Shown: positions 24,697-33,846, numbered from the stretch's first letter. The stretch is DNA of 49,243 bases from an uncultured Bacteroidales bacterium (GCA_949297975.1 CASFUX010000108.1:1-49243); one strand, 5' to 3'. Notes: a model not told the origin generated them from the sequence alone. A program made the numbers and translations.

Positions 24697-25764
24697 TTAA
24701 TAATTACCTTCGAATTCCTTCATGCAGTCCACCAGTGCCTGTACGCTTTCGAGGGGGCAGGCGTTGTAGATGGAGGCGCGGAAACCGCCCACCGAGCGGT
24801 GTCCCTTGATGCCTACCATGCCGCGTGCCTTGGCCAGTTCCATGAAGGCGGCTTCCTGGTCTTTGTACTCGTCGGCCATGACGAAGCACACGTTCATGAT
24901 GGAGCGGTCTTCGCGGCGGGCGGTGCCTTGGAACATCTTGTTGCGGTCGATTTCGGCGTAGAGCAGTTCGGCCTTGCGTTTGTTCATCTCGTACATGGCT
25001 TCCACGCCGCCGAGCTGCTTGAGCCACAAGAGCGTTTCGTGCATCACGTAGATGGCGAATACGGGAGGCGTGTTGAACATGGAGCTGCCGTTCACGTGCG
25101 TGCGGTAGTCTATCATGGTGGGTATGGGGCGGTCAACCTTGCCGAGCATGTCCTCGCGCACGATGACGAAGGTGACCCCCGCCGGGCCCACGTTCTTCTG
25201 GGCACCGCCATAGATGAGGGCGTACTTGGACACGTCCACCGGGCGGCTCATGATGTCGGACGACATGTCGGCCACCGGTGGCACGGGGCTGTCGAGGTCG
25301 GTGTGCAGCTCGGTGCCGAATATCGTGTTGTTGGTGGTGATGTGGAAGTAGTCCGCGTCCGTCGGCACGGTGTATCCGGTGGGTATGTACGAATAGTTCT
25401 TGTCTTCCGAAGAAGCCACGATTTCCACCTCGCCGAAGAGGCGCGCTTCCTTGGCGGCCTTCTTGGCCCACGTGCCGGTTTGCAGGTAGGCGGCTTTCTT
25501 GGCCATCAGGTTGTAGGGCACGTAGCAGAACTGCGTGCTGGCCCCGCCTCCGAGGAACAGCACCTTGTATCCGTCGGGGATGTGGAGCAGGTCTTTCCAA
25601 AGTTGTTCGGTTTCGGTCATGATGCGGTCCCAGCCCGGCGTGCGGTGGGATATTTCCAGAAGCCCGACGCCCGTTCCGTCGAAATCCTTGATGGCGGCAA
25701 TGGCGGATTCGATTGCCGGCTGGGGCAGGATGCACGGTCCCGCGTTGAAAACATGTTTCTTCAT
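24697..25764 (-). CDS. serC: Phosphoserine aminotransferase
   Basis: SerC transfers an amino group from glutamate to 3-phosphohydroxypyruvate, giving phosphoserine, and also serves pyridoxine synthesis in some bacteria. The 355-residue class V aminotransferase begins [11 protein letters not shown]. It has GGGASTQF (72-79) for cofactor phosphate binding and the PLP lysine Lys190 in [12 protein letters not shown]. Substrate-phosphate-binding residues of the ISHRTPGW segment (38-45) are present. It is first in the serC-serA pair and has its own -7 box at 25816. Confidence 0.96.
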   Translation of the reverse strand: MKKHVFNAGPCILPQPAIESAIAAIKDFDGTGVGLLEISHRTPGWDRIMTETEQLWKDLLHIPDGYKVLFLGGGASTQFCYVPYNLMAKKAAYLQTGTWAKKAAKEARLFGEVEIVASSEDKNYSYIPTGYTVPTDADYFHITTNNTIFGTELHTDLDSPVPPVADMSSDIMSRPVDVSKYALIYGGAQKNVGPAGVTFVIVREDMLGKVDRPIPTMIDYRTHVNGSSMFNTPPVFAIYVMHETLLWLKQLGGVEAMYEMNKRKAELLYAEIDRNKMFQGTARREDRSIMNVCFVMADEYKDQEAAFMELAKARGMVGIKGHRSVGGFRASIYNACPLESVQALVDCMKEFEGNY

Positions 25765-25815
25765 ACTGACAAATTTTTAATTGTTGAACGTTTGATGCGT
25801 CCCGCAAGGGGAGTA

Positions 25816-25823
25816 CAAATGTA
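25816..25823 (-). promoter_or_regulatory. -7 box (TACATTTG) of serC
   Basis: A minus-strand TAnnTTTG match. The predicted transcript begins near 25809, about 45 nt before the start codon. Confidence 0.6.
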
Positions 25824-25922
25824 GGGATTTTTTCCCAACCCTCGCCCGATACACGGATTTTTTTGCGGGAAGCCCCGAAATGCCCCTTCAATTCCCCCGA
25901 AGGGGAGAGCTTGGGCGTCTGC

Positions 25923-26012
25923 GAAATTGCGTTATAACGGGGCTGGATTTCCGTAGGTACGGAATTTTATTTCCGATATAACGGAAATAAATTTTCAGTA
26001 TAGCGGAAATAT
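25923..26012. repeat. TTCCGT-hairpin element, copy 4
   Basis: The most diverged copy, with GCGTTATAACGGGG, TTTCCGTAGGTACGGAA and TTCCGATATAACGGAA. It lies in the 390-bp spacer between the divergent serC and HD-domain genes, next to a GAGACG palindrome at 26044-26064. Confidence 0.75.
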
Positions 26013-26043
26013 AGGGGCATCGGAACGCGCCTGCCTGCCCGTA

Positions 26044-26064
26044 GAGACGTGGCGTGCCGCGTCT
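26044..26064. repeat. GAGACGTGGC palindrome
   Basis: A near-perfect palindrome (AGACGTGGC, GT loop, GCCGCGTCT), a relative of the one after pyrE at 17873. Confidence 0.6.
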
Positions 26065-26121
26065 GCGGGCTGGACGCAAAATCGTCAATGGAAAATCGTC
26101 TAATGGTAAATAGCAAAATCG

Positions 26122-26129
26122 TACCTTTG
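26122..26129 (+). promoter_or_regulatory. -7 box (TACCTTTG) of the HD-domain gene
   Basis: A TAnnTTTG match followed by C, 26 bp before the ATG at 26155. It is preceded by degenerate AAAATCGTC-type repeats (26080-26120). Confidence 0.6.
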
Positions 26130-26154
26130 CACCATCAGAGTTAAAACGGACGTT

Positions 26155-26703
26155 ATGCTGGACACGGAAGCTATCTTGGAAAAATATTACGCGGACAACC
26201 GCGAGGCGCACGACCTGCTGCTGCTCCACAGTCGCCAGGTACGCGACTATGCGCTGGCCTTGCTCGACCGCCGACCGGGGTTGCAGGGGAAAATCGACCG
26301 CGCCTTTGTGGCCGAGGCGGCCATGCTGCACGACATCGGCATCGGCCTGTGCGACGCGCCGGGCATCCATTGCCACGGCACGCACCAGTACATTGAGCAC
26401 GGCTATCTGGGGGCGGAGCTGCTGCGTGCCGAGGGGCTGCCCCGCCACGCCCTGGTGTGCGAGCGACACACGGGCATGGGGCTGAGCCGGGAGATGATAG
26501 AGGAACGCGGATGGCCGTTGCCCCACCGCGACATGCGCCCCGTGACGCTGGAGGAGAAGCTGGTGTGCTATGCGGACAAGTTCTTCTCCAAGTCGCATCC
26601 CGAGGCGATGTACACGCCGGAGGTGGCGCGGGAGAAAGTGGCGCGCTTCGGCGAGGACGAGGGGCGGCGGTTCGACGCGCTGCGCGAGCTGTTCGGCGAG
26701 TGA
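26155..26703 (+). CDS. HD-domain metal-dependent phosphohydrolase
   Basis: A 182-residue cytosolic HD-superfamily protein. The metal ligands are His25 (LLLLHSRQV), the His59-Asp60 doublet (AAMLHDIGIG) and Asp141 (CYADKFF). Extra histidines in GIHCHGTHQYIEHG (70-83) and CERHTGMG (102-109) extend the site. This pattern resembles small HD enzymes that act on nucleotides or phosphate esters. It lacks the GYP motif of cyclic-di-GMP phosphodiesterases and the synthetase domain of RelA/SpoT. The substrate is unknown. It has its own promoter and lies 86 bp before the MNT gene. Confidence 0.88.
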   Translation: MLDTEAILEKYYADNREAHDLLLLHSRQVRDYALALLDRRPGLQGKIDRAFVAEAAMLHDIGIGLCDAPGIHCHGTHQYIEHGYLGAELLRAEGLPRHALVCERHTGMGLSREMIEERGWPLPHRDMRPVTLEEKLVCYADKFFSKSHPEAMYTPEVAREKVARFGEDEGRRFDALRELFGE

Positions 26704-26754
26704 GGGGGAAGAAAATATTTTTCATACAATGCACGATATGAGCTTGTTTTTCGC

Positions 26755-26762
26755 TACCTTTG
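26755..26762 (+). promoter_or_regulatory. -7 box (TACCTTTG) of the MNT/HEPN pair
   Basis: A TAnnTTTG match, 28 bp before the ATG at 26790. It supports that start over the longer frame beginning at 26760. Confidence 0.6.
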
Positions 26763-26789
26763 TTCCCAACGACACAAAACGACCGTGAC

Positions 26790-27098
26790 ATGAAACGACC
26801 GCACATAGTCAACCGCATAGCGGATGCCATGCACCGGGCTGAGCCGACGGCCAGCACCTGGGTGTACGGGTCGGAAGCGAGGGGCGACGCCCGGCCAGAC
26901 TCGGATATCGACTTGCTTATCTTGTTGGACGAGCCGGAACTGACCCCCGAACGGGAATGGTCGGTGCGGCACGTGCTGACCGGGCTGGAGGTGGAGAGCG
27001 GCGTGGCCATCAATGCGCTCGTCATGCTGCGCCGTATGTGGGAAGGCTTGGCGACCCCGTTCGCCTTGCGGGTAAATCAAGAAGGAGTTTTGTTATGA
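26790..27098 (+). CDS. MNT-type minimal nucleotidyltransferase
   Basis: A 102-residue nucleotidyltransferase of the polymerase-beta fold. The signature GSEARGDARPDSDIDL gives GSxARG at 27-32 and the metal-binding Asp39 and Asp41. A third acidic residue is probably Glu67 (VESGVAINALV). In known MNT/HEPN modules this partner adds AMP groups to the HEPN protein and so neutralises it. The stop overlaps the start of the HEPN gene (ATGA at 27095-27098), so the two are translationally coupled. Assignment as an antitoxin is inference from context. Confidence 0.87.
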   Translation: MKRPHIVNRIADAMHRAEPTASTWVYGSEARGDARPDSDIDLLILLDEPELTPEREWSVRHVLTGLEVESGVAINALVMLRRMWEGLATPFALRVNQEGVLL

Positions 27099-27493
27099 AA
27101 GAAAGGCTTGACGAGGAAACGCGTTCGGCCATCGTGGCTTACCGCATGGAGCGGGCGCGGCAGACGCTGGGCGAGGCGGACTTGCTCCGGCAGGGAAATT
27201 ATTACAATGCAGCGGTCAACCGGCTTTATTATGCCTGTTATTACGCGGTGTCGGCTCTCCTGCTGCGGCATCACATAGAAGCCAGCACCCATAATGGGGT
27301 GAAAACCCAGCTGTCCATCCATTTTGTGCGTACCGGCAAGCTGAGCCTGGAGCACAACACGACTTTCGGCCTGTTGTTTGACAAGCGTCACAGCAGCGAT
27401 TACGATGATTTTGCCTATTGCGATGCTCCGCTGGTGGACATGCTCCGTCCTCGTGCCGGGGATTTCATCGATGCCATCGAGCGGCTGCTGTAA
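27095..27493 (+). CDS. HEPN-domain protein, partner of the MNT
   Basis: A 132-residue all-helical HEPN protein. Conserved segments are AVNRLYYACYYAVSALLL (40-57) and FDKRHSSDYDDF (95-106), the latter matching the R-x3-D-Y region of PF05168-type HEPN domains. The Rx4-6H ribonuclease motif of HepT toxins is not evident; Arg98-His99 are adjacent. It may be a nucleotide-binding partner instead of an active RNase. It begins inside the stop codon of the MNT gene and ends 47 bp before the convergent DUF3078 gene. Confidence 0.85.
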   Translation: MKERLDEETRSAIVAYRMERARQTLGEADLLRQGNYYNAAVNRLYYACYYAVSALLLRHHIEASTHNGVKTQLSIHFVRTGKLSLEHNTTFGLLFDKRHSSDYDDFAYCDAPLVDMLRPRAGDFIDAIERLL

Positions 27494-27539
27494 CCTGCTG
27501 CCGCATTTCCCTAAAACAATAGTAAATCAAGATTTCCCC

Positions 27540-29354
27540 CTACAAAATCCGGTACGAGATGCCCACGGTGAGCATCTGCTTCATCTGGAGCTTGGCTTTC
27601 TCGTCGTCGGGCAGGATGACGGTGTTGTCGAAGCGCGGGTTGAGCATCAGGCGGGTGGAAAGGAAGCGGTTGATGGCAAGCTCGGCCACGATTTCCCAGT
27701 CTATTTCCACCTTCTTGTAGTTGGTGTAGAAGTTGAGTTTGGAGTTGATTTTCAGTTCGGGGATGGGACGGAATTCCTTTACTTCCACCACCAGCTTGCT
27801 ACCGATTTCGGCTAGCTGGTTCTTGCCTTCCTCGATACCGAACTCGGTGGGCTTGATGAAGAACCCATCGGTCGTGGTGGTGTCCGTCAGGTAGATGAAT
27901 TTGAACGAGAGCGGGGCCAGGTTGACCGACAGCCATTCGTACTTGAACTCCATACCAAGCCCCACGTTGAGCCGGATGGGGGTGAGGAAGCGGGTTTTCA
28001 TCTCGTAGTTGTTCAGCTCCTTCGGGTTGTCGAAGAAATTGGTCTGGAATTCGGCGGACGCGCTGTAATAGAAGTTACCGCTGGCTTGCAGGCCGAATTT
28101 GCTGTTCACTTTGAACACGTCGTCGCTCGGCATGGCCTTGCGCCCGCCCTTGGGACCGATGGTGTCGCCCGTCACGGTGTTGAAGCCCGTGCGCCACTCG
28201 AAACTGTTTTCCCACTTTATCTTTTTGCGGTTGTCGAAGTTGAGGTAGCCGTTGAGGCCTCCCAGCAGCGAGAAGAAGTTGTAGCCCCCCTGGTGCCAGT
28301 TCTTGGACACGGCCGTTTGCGAGAATTGCAGCAGGGAATTGAGCCGTCCCGACCACGGGCTGAATTGCTTGCGGCGCACCACGATGCGGTTGGTGGCCAC
28401 CACCGGCGCGTGGGCAAAGTCGTCCATGGCGTATTCCTTGATGGGGCGGTGGCGCACCTGTTCGTTGTCGGCCCAGGTCACTTCCGGCAGCTGGTCGAGG
28501 GTGGTGGTGTAGAGCAGCACGTCGGTACGCGCGATGTAGTCGCGTGCATCCTGGCGCAACTTGGTCAGGATGCCGCGTGCGTCGGGCATGGCAAACGTGT
28601 CCAACGGGGCTTGCAGCGTGCGCCGCCTGCCCCCGTAGAGCAGCGAGTCGGCCAGGTGGTTGCTTCGCCAGTCGAGCGGTTTCTTGTCGATTTTGAATAC
28701 CAGCTCGCAGAACAGGGGGTTGTGTCGGTACTCGGCGGAGTCGAGCAGGCGGGGGGTGAAGTGCAGGCGTGCCAGCAGGGCGGAGTCCACCACGATGCTG
28801 TCCGGTATCATGGAGCGGATGACTTTTCCGCGCCGCAGCAGTGTCATGAGGTCGGTCGGTTCGGCGGGGGGGATGCTGTCCGGCATGGCCATGCTGTCCG
28901 TGGGGAGCGCGGGCGGCACGGTGTCGATGGTGTCCCGGCCGTTGAAGTATTTGTCCAAATCGATGTCCGCCAGGTGCATTTGTTGCAAGGCCCGGCACAT
29001 TTCCTCCATGGACAGCGTGCCGATGCCTGCGGTGTCCAGGGCGAGGGTGTCGGCGGGGAGGGTATCGGTTGGCAGGCTGTCGGGGACGATGCTGTCCGGC
29101 AAAGCGATGGCGGGCAGGCTGTCGGCGGCCAGCGAGTCGGGGCGGAGGAGCAGTGCGATGCTGTCCGGCGGCAGGGCGGGTGCTTGCAGCGTGTCCGGCG
29201 GCACGGTGTCGGACGCGGCGGTCAGCGTGTCGGCAGGCAGGGGCATGACGAGGGTGTCGGCAGCGGGCAGGCTGTCTGTCGGCAAGGGCTGCGCTCCCCC
29301 GGCCAGGGGCAGGAGGAGCAGGAGTGCCAATAGTATGTGCCGCGTGAGCTTCAT
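27540..29354 (-). CDS. DUF3078-containing outer-membrane protein with D/S/L/P repeats
   Basis: A 604-residue exported protein with a signal peptide (about 1-21). Residues about 22-110 are a low-complexity run of degenerate LPxDSLPxDTL pentad-like repeats. A further T/D/P-rich stretch surrounds 145-170. The C-terminal third (about 340-604) has alternating aromatic/hydrophobic strands ending in ISYRIL with a terminal leucine. It matches DUF3078 proteins, which are predicted outer-membrane beta-barrels. The repeat region may be a flexible periplasmic linker. Substrate and role are unknown. rmuC lies 46 bp upstream on the same strand. Confidence 0.8.
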   Translation of the reverse strand: MKLTRHILLALLLLLPLAGGAQPLPTDSLPAADTLVMPLPADTLTAASDTVPPDTLQAPALPPDSIALLLRPDSLAADSLPAIALPDSIVPDSLPTDTLPADTLALDTAGIGTLSMEEMCRALQQMHLADIDLDKYFNGRDTIDTVPPALPTDSMAMPDSIPPAEPTDLMTLLRRGKVIRSMIPDSIVVDSALLARLHFTPRLLDSAEYRHNPLFCELVFKIDKKPLDWRSNHLADSLLYGGRRRTLQAPLDTFAMPDARGILTKLRQDARDYIARTDVLLYTTTLDQLPEVTWADNEQVRHRPIKEYAMDDFAHAPVVATNRIVVRRKQFSPWSGRLNSLLQFSQTAVSKNWHQGGYNFFSLLGGLNGYLNFDNRKKIKWENSFEWRTGFNTVTGDTIGPKGGRKAMPSDDVFKVNSKFGLQASGNFYYSASAEFQTNFFDNPKELNNYEMKTRFLTPIRLNVGLGMEFKYEWLSVNLAPLSFKFIYLTDTTTTDGFFIKPTEFGIEEGKNQLAEIGSKLVVEVKEFRPIPELKINSKLNFYTNYKKVEIDWEIVAELAINRFLSTRLMLNPRFDNTVILPDDEKAKLQMKQMLTVGISYRIL

Positions 29355-29400
29355 TATATAATAAATGTAACTTCTCCTTTAGGGGGAAGCGGTATGCTTT

Positions 29401-30741
29401 TTATTCCTCCTCCGCGATGCCTGCGGGCAGGGACTTGTTGCCCACCTTGGCACCGAGCTTGCGGATGCGTTCTGCCGTGCGCACGATGTTGCCTTGGCCG
29501 GTGCACATCTTCTTGAATGCTTCATCGTAGGAAGCCGAGGCGCGGTCCAGCCCGCCTTTTATCTTCTGCATGTCCTCGGTGAAGCCCACGAACTTGTCAT
29601 AGAGCGTGCCGCCGAGGCGGGCTATTTCCTGCGCGTTTTTCGTCTGGTTCTCCTGTTTCCAGATAGAGGCTATCGTGCGCAGGGTGGCCAGCAGCGTGGT
29701 GGGGCATACGATGACGATTTTCCGGTCCCATGCGAAGGAGAACAGTTCCGGGTCGCTCTGCACGGCCACGGAAAACGAGGCCTCGATGGGCAGGAACATG
29801 AGCACGAAGTCGGGTGTGTTGAGCCGCTGGGCGTTCTGGTAGTTTTTGTCGCTCAGTTCCTTCACGTGGGCGCGCAGCGAGGCAATATGCTCGCGCAGGC
29901 AGCGTGCCTTGTCCTCTTCGTCGTCGGCGGATACGAATCGTTCGTATGCCACGAGCGACACTTTGGAATCCACGATAATATGCTTGTTGTCCGGCAGGTG
30001 GATGATGACATCGGGGCGTTGGCGTTGTTCTTCCGAACCCTCTACCACTTCTTCGCGTTCGTATTCGATGCCTTTGGTCAGCCCCGACCGTTCGAGTACG
30101 CGTTCGAGCACCACCTCGCCCCAGTTGCCTTGCTTTTTCACGTCGCCTTTGAGGGCGCGGGTCAGGTTGTTGGCTTCCTGGCTCACGCGTGCGTTCAGCT
30201 CGGTGAGTTTGCGCACTTCCTCGCGCAGGCTGATGCGGTCGCGCAGTTCCTTGTCGTAGGTTTCGTCCACCTTTTTTTCGAACAGCTGGATTTTTTCCTT
30301 CAAGGGGTTGAGCAGTTCGCTCAGGCGTTGGTGGTTGGATGCGGTGAATTCTTCCGAGCGTTGTTTGAGCACGCGCCCGGCGATGTTCTCGAATTCCGCG
30401 GTGAGCCGCTTTTGCAGCTCCTCGATTTCCTGCTTGCGGTGTTCCAGCTGTTCCAATAGGTTGGCGTTGGTGGTGCGCAGGGCGGCGGCTTCCACGGCGC
30501 GGTCGGCGGCCAGGCTGGTCTGCTCGTCCAGTTCGCGGCGCAGGGTCTGTGCTTCCTCGGTGCGCAGGCGGAGCGTTTCCTGCGTGATGGAGCATTGGCG
30601 CAGGGCTTCGGCCTTGTCGGCTGTCAGCTGCCTTTCGTTGTCGGCGGCGGTGGCTTGCCAGGCGGACAGCTGGCGCGACCGGACGAACCAGGCGATGGCG
30701 AAACCGAGGCAGCAGGCGGTTATGGCGAGTACGTATTCCAC
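29401..30741 (-). CDS. rmuC: DNA recombination protein RmuC
   Basis: A 446-residue RmuC-family protein. A single N-terminal transmembrane helix (about 2-20) anchors it. A long coiled coil (about 30-200, with repeated ELD/QLE heptads) follows, then the RmuC nuclease-like domain (about 200-420) with GNWGEVVLERVLERSG, RPDVIIHLPDNKHIIVDSKVS and FAWDRKIVIVCPTTLLATLRTI. Known roles are limiting inversions at short inverted repeats and, in E. coli, phage defence. That is of interest in a window so rich in inverted repeats, but no link is shown. Degenerate TTTAGTGATTAG repeats precede its start. Confidence 0.93.
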   Translation of the reverse strand: MEYVLAITACCLGFAIAWFVRSRQLSAWQATAADNERQLTADKAEALRQCSITQETLRLRTEEAQTLRRELDEQTSLAADRAVEAAALRTTNANLLEQLEHRKQEIEELQKRLTAEFENIAGRVLKQRSEEFTASNHQRLSELLNPLKEKIQLFEKKVDETYDKELRDRISLREEVRKLTELNARVSQEANNLTRALKGDVKKQGNWGEVVLERVLERSGLTKGIEYEREEVVEGSEEQRQRPDVIIHLPDNKHIIVDSKVSLVAYERFVSADDEEDKARCLREHIASLRAHVKELSDKNYQNAQRLNTPDFVLMFLPIEASFSVAVQSDPELFSFAWDRKIVIVCPTTLLATLRTIASIWKQENQTKNAQEIARLGGTLYDKFVGFTEDMQKIKGGLDRASASYDEAFKKMCTGQGNIVRTAERIRKLGAKVGNKSLPAGIAEEE

Positions 30742-30800
30742 AATGTTCAGCGATTGACGATTAGGGATTAATGATTAGTGTTTAGTGATTAGCGTTTAGT
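30742..30800 (-). repeat. Degenerate short direct repeats in front of rmuC
   Basis: A GATTAGTGTTTAGT-type 14-bp word recurs, flanked by diverged copies (GATTGAC, GATTAGGG, GATTAAT). It belongs to the same class of leader repeats as at 14244. Confidence 0.6.
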
Positions 30801-30809
30801 GATGAACGG

Positions 30810-31016
30810 TCAGAACAGGGTGGGGTGGTCTTCCTCGAACTTGCGGATGACGGCCAGCATTACCGTTTCGCGCAGGAAACGGGCGCGGTTTTGCACCTTG
30901 TATCGTTCGATGTAGCGCAGCAGGGCGCGGTTTTCTTCCTCGTTCAAGGTGAAAACGTAGCGGTGCGTGCGTGGCGAACGTTTCGTTTTCCGTTCGGAGA
31001 GTTGCCCTTTTGCCAT
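30810..31016 (-). CDS. Small basic DNA-binding-like protein (68 aa)
   Basis: A 68-residue protein starting MAKGQLSERKTKRSPRTHRY. A basic N-terminal arm precedes one beta strand (RYVFTLN) and helices (EEENRALLRYIERY, RARFLRETVMLAVIRKFEED). This layout resembles ribbon-helix-helix or MobC-like accessory proteins. No relaxase or mobile-element gene is nearby, so a chromosomal regulator is as likely. The start at 31016 follows its -7 box (31039-31046); a longer frame to 31082 would overlap it. Function is unknown. Confidence 0.7.
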   Translation of the reverse strand: MAKGQLSERKTKRSPRTHRYVFTLNEEENRALLRYIERYKVQNRARFLRETVMLAVIRKFEEDHPTLF

Positions 31017-31038
31017 GGGTTTTGTTTGAATTGCGGTA

Positions 31039-31046
31039 CAAATATA
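31039..31046 (-). promoter_or_regulatory. -7 box (TATATTTG) of the 68-residue protein gene
   Basis: A minus-strand TAnnTTTG match, 22 bp before the chosen start codon. Confidence 0.55.
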
Positions 31047-31103
31047 GTGAATGCCGGGCGCAAATCCATCAAGTTTGCCCAAAATAGTGCCGATGAAGCA
31101 CTC

Positions 31104-31345
31104 GTGGGAGTATGGTCACATAGCACACAGAGTTTTTATAGATGCCGTCAGGCTCGCCAAGGAAGCACACATAGCCGTCCCGATGGCAAGCATCGGGACC
31201 TTGGATTACCCTTGCATATCAGCAGGCAACTCATGGCGGGTGGTTTGCATCCCCCAGTCCTGGCACTGAGTGCTGGGACAGCTGTGTTTGCTTGCTTTTC
31301 CTTATAACAATAAGTGCTATATGTGCTCTGTGTCCCCATAGCGTT
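31104..31345. repeat. Diverged inverted-repeat element with CACATAGCACACAGAG end
   Basis: The left end (GGTCACATAGCACACAGAG) and right end (AGTGCTATATGTGCTCTGTG) are imperfect inverted repeats. Inside is a CCCGATGGCAAGCATCGGG hairpin near 31178-31200 and a TTGCATATCAG word shared with the element at 38111. It occupies most of the 350-bp spacer between tadA and the 68-residue protein gene. Confidence 0.55.
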
Positions 31346-31366
31346 CCTATGCTTCCTTCTGCCGCC

Positions 31367-31801
31367 TCACCGCCGCTTGTCCCGGAAGAAGTCTTTTACC
31401 AGTTGCCCGCATTCGTCGGCCAGTACGCCGGCGGTCACTTCGGTCTTGGGATGCAGGGCTTCGGGTGCGAAGCGGCGGTAGCCTCGTTTTTCGTCGGCCG
31501 CGCCGTAAACCAGCCTGCCCACCTGTGCCCAGCCGATGGCCCCGGCGCACATCACGCACGGCTCTACGGTGACGTACAGGGTGCAATCGGGCAGGTATTT
31601 GCCGCCTAAGTACTGCGATGCGGCGGTGATGGCCTGCATCTCGGCGTGGGCGGTGGCATCGGTGAGGGTTTCGGTGAGGTTGTGCCCGCGCCCGATGATG
31701 CACCCGGCGCACACCACCACCGCGCCGATGGGTACTTCGTCGCGCTGCAAGGCCTGCCGGGCTTCGGCCAAGGCCAGTTGCATGTATTGTTCGTCGGTCA
31801 T
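31367..31801 (-). CDS. tadA: tRNA-specific adenosine deaminase
   Basis: TadA converts A34 to inosine in the anticodon of tRNA-Arg(ACG), and is essential in most bacteria. The 144-residue zinc enzyme has the motif HAE at 52-54 and PCVMC at 81-85, giving His52, Cys82 and Cys85 as zinc ligands and Glu54 as the proton shuttle. The start at 31801 is chosen because MTDEQYM begins the first helix of the fold; a longer frame enters repeat sequence. It lies downstream of parE with a 109-bp repeat-containing spacer. Confidence 0.93.
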   Translation of the reverse strand: MTDEQYMQLALAEARQALQRDEVPIGAVVVCAGCIIGRGHNLTETLTDATAHAEMQAITAASQYLGGKYLPDCTLYVTVEPCVMCAGAIGWAQVGRLVYGAADEKRGYRRFAPEALHPKTEVTAGVLADECGQLVKDFFRDKRR

Positions 31802-31805
31802 AATG

Positions 31806-31905
31806 GTAAATAGGCCTCCCCAAGCCCCTCCCAAGGAGGGGATGTGGAGTTGCTATTGGAAACTGAAGTATCTTGAGCCTCCCCTTGGGGGAGGTTGGAG
31901 GGGCA
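31806..31905. repeat. CCTCCCC/GGGGAGG inverted repeat between parE and tadA
   Basis: CCTCCCCAAGCCCCTCCCAAGG on the left and CCTTGGGGGAGGTTGGAGGG on the right are imperfect complements. It is a member of the C-run/G-run family. Confidence 0.6.
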
Positions 31906-31910
31906 GGTTG

Positions 31911-33803
31911 TTACCCTTCCACTTTGTCCTCTTCCACCACCAGGTTGTCGATGATGAAGTTTTGCCGTTCCGGCGTGTTGTTGCCCATGTAGAAGGCGAG
32001 CAGGTCGGCCACGGCATCGTCCTTGCGCAGGGTCACCTGGTCGAGGCGCATGTTTTCGTCGATGAAGTGCTTGAACTCCTTGGGGTCGATTTCGCCCAGC
32101 CCCTTGAAGCGGGTGATTTCGGGGTTCGCGCCCAGGCGTTCGATGGCGGCGCGGCGTTCTTCCTCCGAATAGCAGTACACGGTCTCCTTCTTGTTGCGCA
32201 CGCGGAAGAGAGGCGTTTGCAGGATGTAGACGTGCCCCTTGCGCACCAGCTCGGGAAAGAACTGGAGGAAGAAAGTGAGCAGCAGCAGGCGGATGTGCAT
32301 GCCGTCCACGTCGGCATCGGTGGCTATGATGACCTTGTTGTAGCGCAGCCCCTCCAGCCCGTCCTCGATGTTGAGGGCGGCTTGCAGCAGGTTGAATTCC
32401 TCGTTTTCGTACACCACGCGCTTGGTTTTGCCGTAGCTGTTGTACGGTTTCCCCCGCAGGCTGAACACGGCCTGTGTCTCCACGTTGCGGCATTGGGTGA
32501 TGGAGCCGCTGGCCGAGTCGCCTTCGGTGATGAAGATGGAACTGTCATCGCGCGGGTCGGGGTCGTCGGGGCTTTTGCCGCCCTTCGTGTCGTTGTAGTG
32601 GATGCGGCAGTCGCGCAGCTTGCGGTTGTTGATGCTCACCTTTTTCGCCCTTTCGCGTGCCAGCTTGGTCACGCCCGCGATGGCCTTGCGTTCCTTCTCG
32701 GAGGCGAGTATTTTTTGAAGCATCGCGTCGGACACGTCTTGGTTGCGGTGCAGGTAATTGTCCAGTTCCTTTTTCAGGAAGTCGTTGATGAACTTGTTCA
32801 CCGTGGGTCCATCCTTGCCCATGTCGCGCGAGCCGAGTTTCGTTTTCGTCTGGCTCTCGAACACGGGCTCTTCCACGCCGATGGCGATGGCTGCCACCAT
32901 GCCGTTGCGTATGTCGGCCACCTCCATGTTCTTGTTGTAGTATTCCTTGATGGTGCGTGCCACGGCTTCGCGGAAAGCGCTTTGGTGCGTGCCTCCGTCC
33001 TTGGTGTGCTGGCCGTTGACGAAGGAGTAGAACTCCTCGCCGTACTGGTCGCTGTGGGTGATGGCCACCTCGATGTCGTCGCCTTTCAAGTGGATGATGG
33101 GGTAGAGCGGTTCGCCGGTGAGGTTTTCGGTGAGCAGGTCGAGCAGGCCGTTGCGCGAGTAGAAACGCTTGCCGTTGAACGTGAGGGTGAGTCCCGTGTT
33201 GAGGTAGGCGTAGTTGCGCAGCATGGTCTCGATGATGTCTTCCTTGTAGGCGTAGCTGGGGAAGAGCGTGTTGTCGGGCGTGAAGGACACGTAGGTGCCG
33301 TTCTTCTCGCCCGAGGAGTCGGGCACGATGCCCGTGTCCGCCGTCAGCTGTCCCCGCTCGAAGGTGGCGCGGCGCGTCTGCCCGTCGCGGAAGGCCTGTA
33401 CCGTGAAGGTGGAGGAGAGGGCGTTGACGGCCTTCGTGCCCACACCGTTCAGCCCGACGGACTTCTTGAACGCCTTGTCGTCGAATTTGCCGCCGGTGTT
33501 CGGGATGGAGACGGCCTCGATCATCGCGCCCAGCGGGATGCCGCGTCCGTAGTCGCGCACTTCCATGGTGTCCTCGTGCAGGCGCACGTCGATGCTGCGC
33601 CCTATCCCCATGCGGTACTCATCGATGGAGTTGTCTATCACTTCCTTGAGCAGCACATAGATGCCGTCGTCGGCGTGCGAGCCGTCGCCCAGCTTGCCGA
33701 TGTACATGCCCGGGCGCAGGCGTATGTGCTCCAGCCCCTCGATGGTGCGTATGTTGCTTTCGTCGTATGCCGTGGCGGTGGTGTTGTTGATTAAATCGTC
33801 CAT
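31911..33803 (-). CDS. parE: DNA topoisomerase IV subunit B (type IIA topoisomerase ATPase/TOPRIM subunit)
   Basis: A 630-residue ATPase/TOPRIM subunit of a type IIA topoisomerase. The GHKL ATPase motif EVIDNSIDE (54-62) carries Glu54 and Asn58. The TOPRIM motifs are [12 protein letters not shown] and [19 protein letters not shown]. The SASGS form and the short length favour ParE (decatenation) over GyrB. The partner ParC is not in the window. The start at 33803 lies 36 bp from its -7 box; a longer frame overlaps that promoter. Ten phased 22-bp repeats lie upstream of the promoter. Confidence 0.9.
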   Translation of the reverse strand: MDDLINNTTATAYDESNIRTIEGLEHIRLRPGMYIGKLGDGSHADDGIYVLLKEVIDNSIDEYRMGIGRSIDVRLHEDTMEVRDYGRGIPLGAMIEAVSIPNTGGKFDDKAFKKSVGLNGVGTKAVNALSSTFTVQAFRDGQTRRATFERGQLTADTGIVPDSSGEKNGTYVSFTPDNTLFPSYAYKEDIIETMLRNYAYLNTGLTLTFNGKRFYSRNGLLDLLTENLTGEPLYPIIHLKGDDIEVAITHSDQYGEEFYSFVNGQHTKDGGTHQSAFREAVARTIKEYYNKNMEVADIRNGMVAAIAIGVEEPVFESQTKTKLGSRDMGKDGPTVNKFINDFLKKELDNYLHRNQDVSDAMLQKILASEKERKAIAGVTKLARERAKKVSINNRKLRDCRIHYNDTKGGKSPDDPDPRDDSSIFITEGDSASGSITQCRNVETQAVFSLRGKPYNSYGKTKRVVYENEEFNLLQAALNIEDGLEGLRYNKVIIATDADVDGMHIRLLLLTFFLQFFPELVRKGHVYILQTPLFRVRNKKETVYCYSEEERRAAIERLGANPEITRFKGLGEIDPKEFKHFIDENMRLDQVTLRKDDAVADLLAFYMGNNTPERQNFIIDNLVVEEDKVEG

Positions 33804-33838
33804 GGGTGTCCTCCTGTCGTTTTTTTCCAGATGCCTTG

Positions 33839-33846
33839 CAAAGTTA
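33839..33846 (-). promoter_or_regulatory. -7 box (TAACTTTG) of parE
   Basis: A minus-strand TAnnTTTG match followed by C. The predicted start is near 33832, giving a leader of about 30 nt. Confidence 0.65.

Noticed and set aside
30810..31016. MobC-type plasmid mobilisation protein
   Set aside because: The fold could fit, but no relaxase, oriT-like repeat or plasmid gene is near, so only a general DNA-binding-like call is made.
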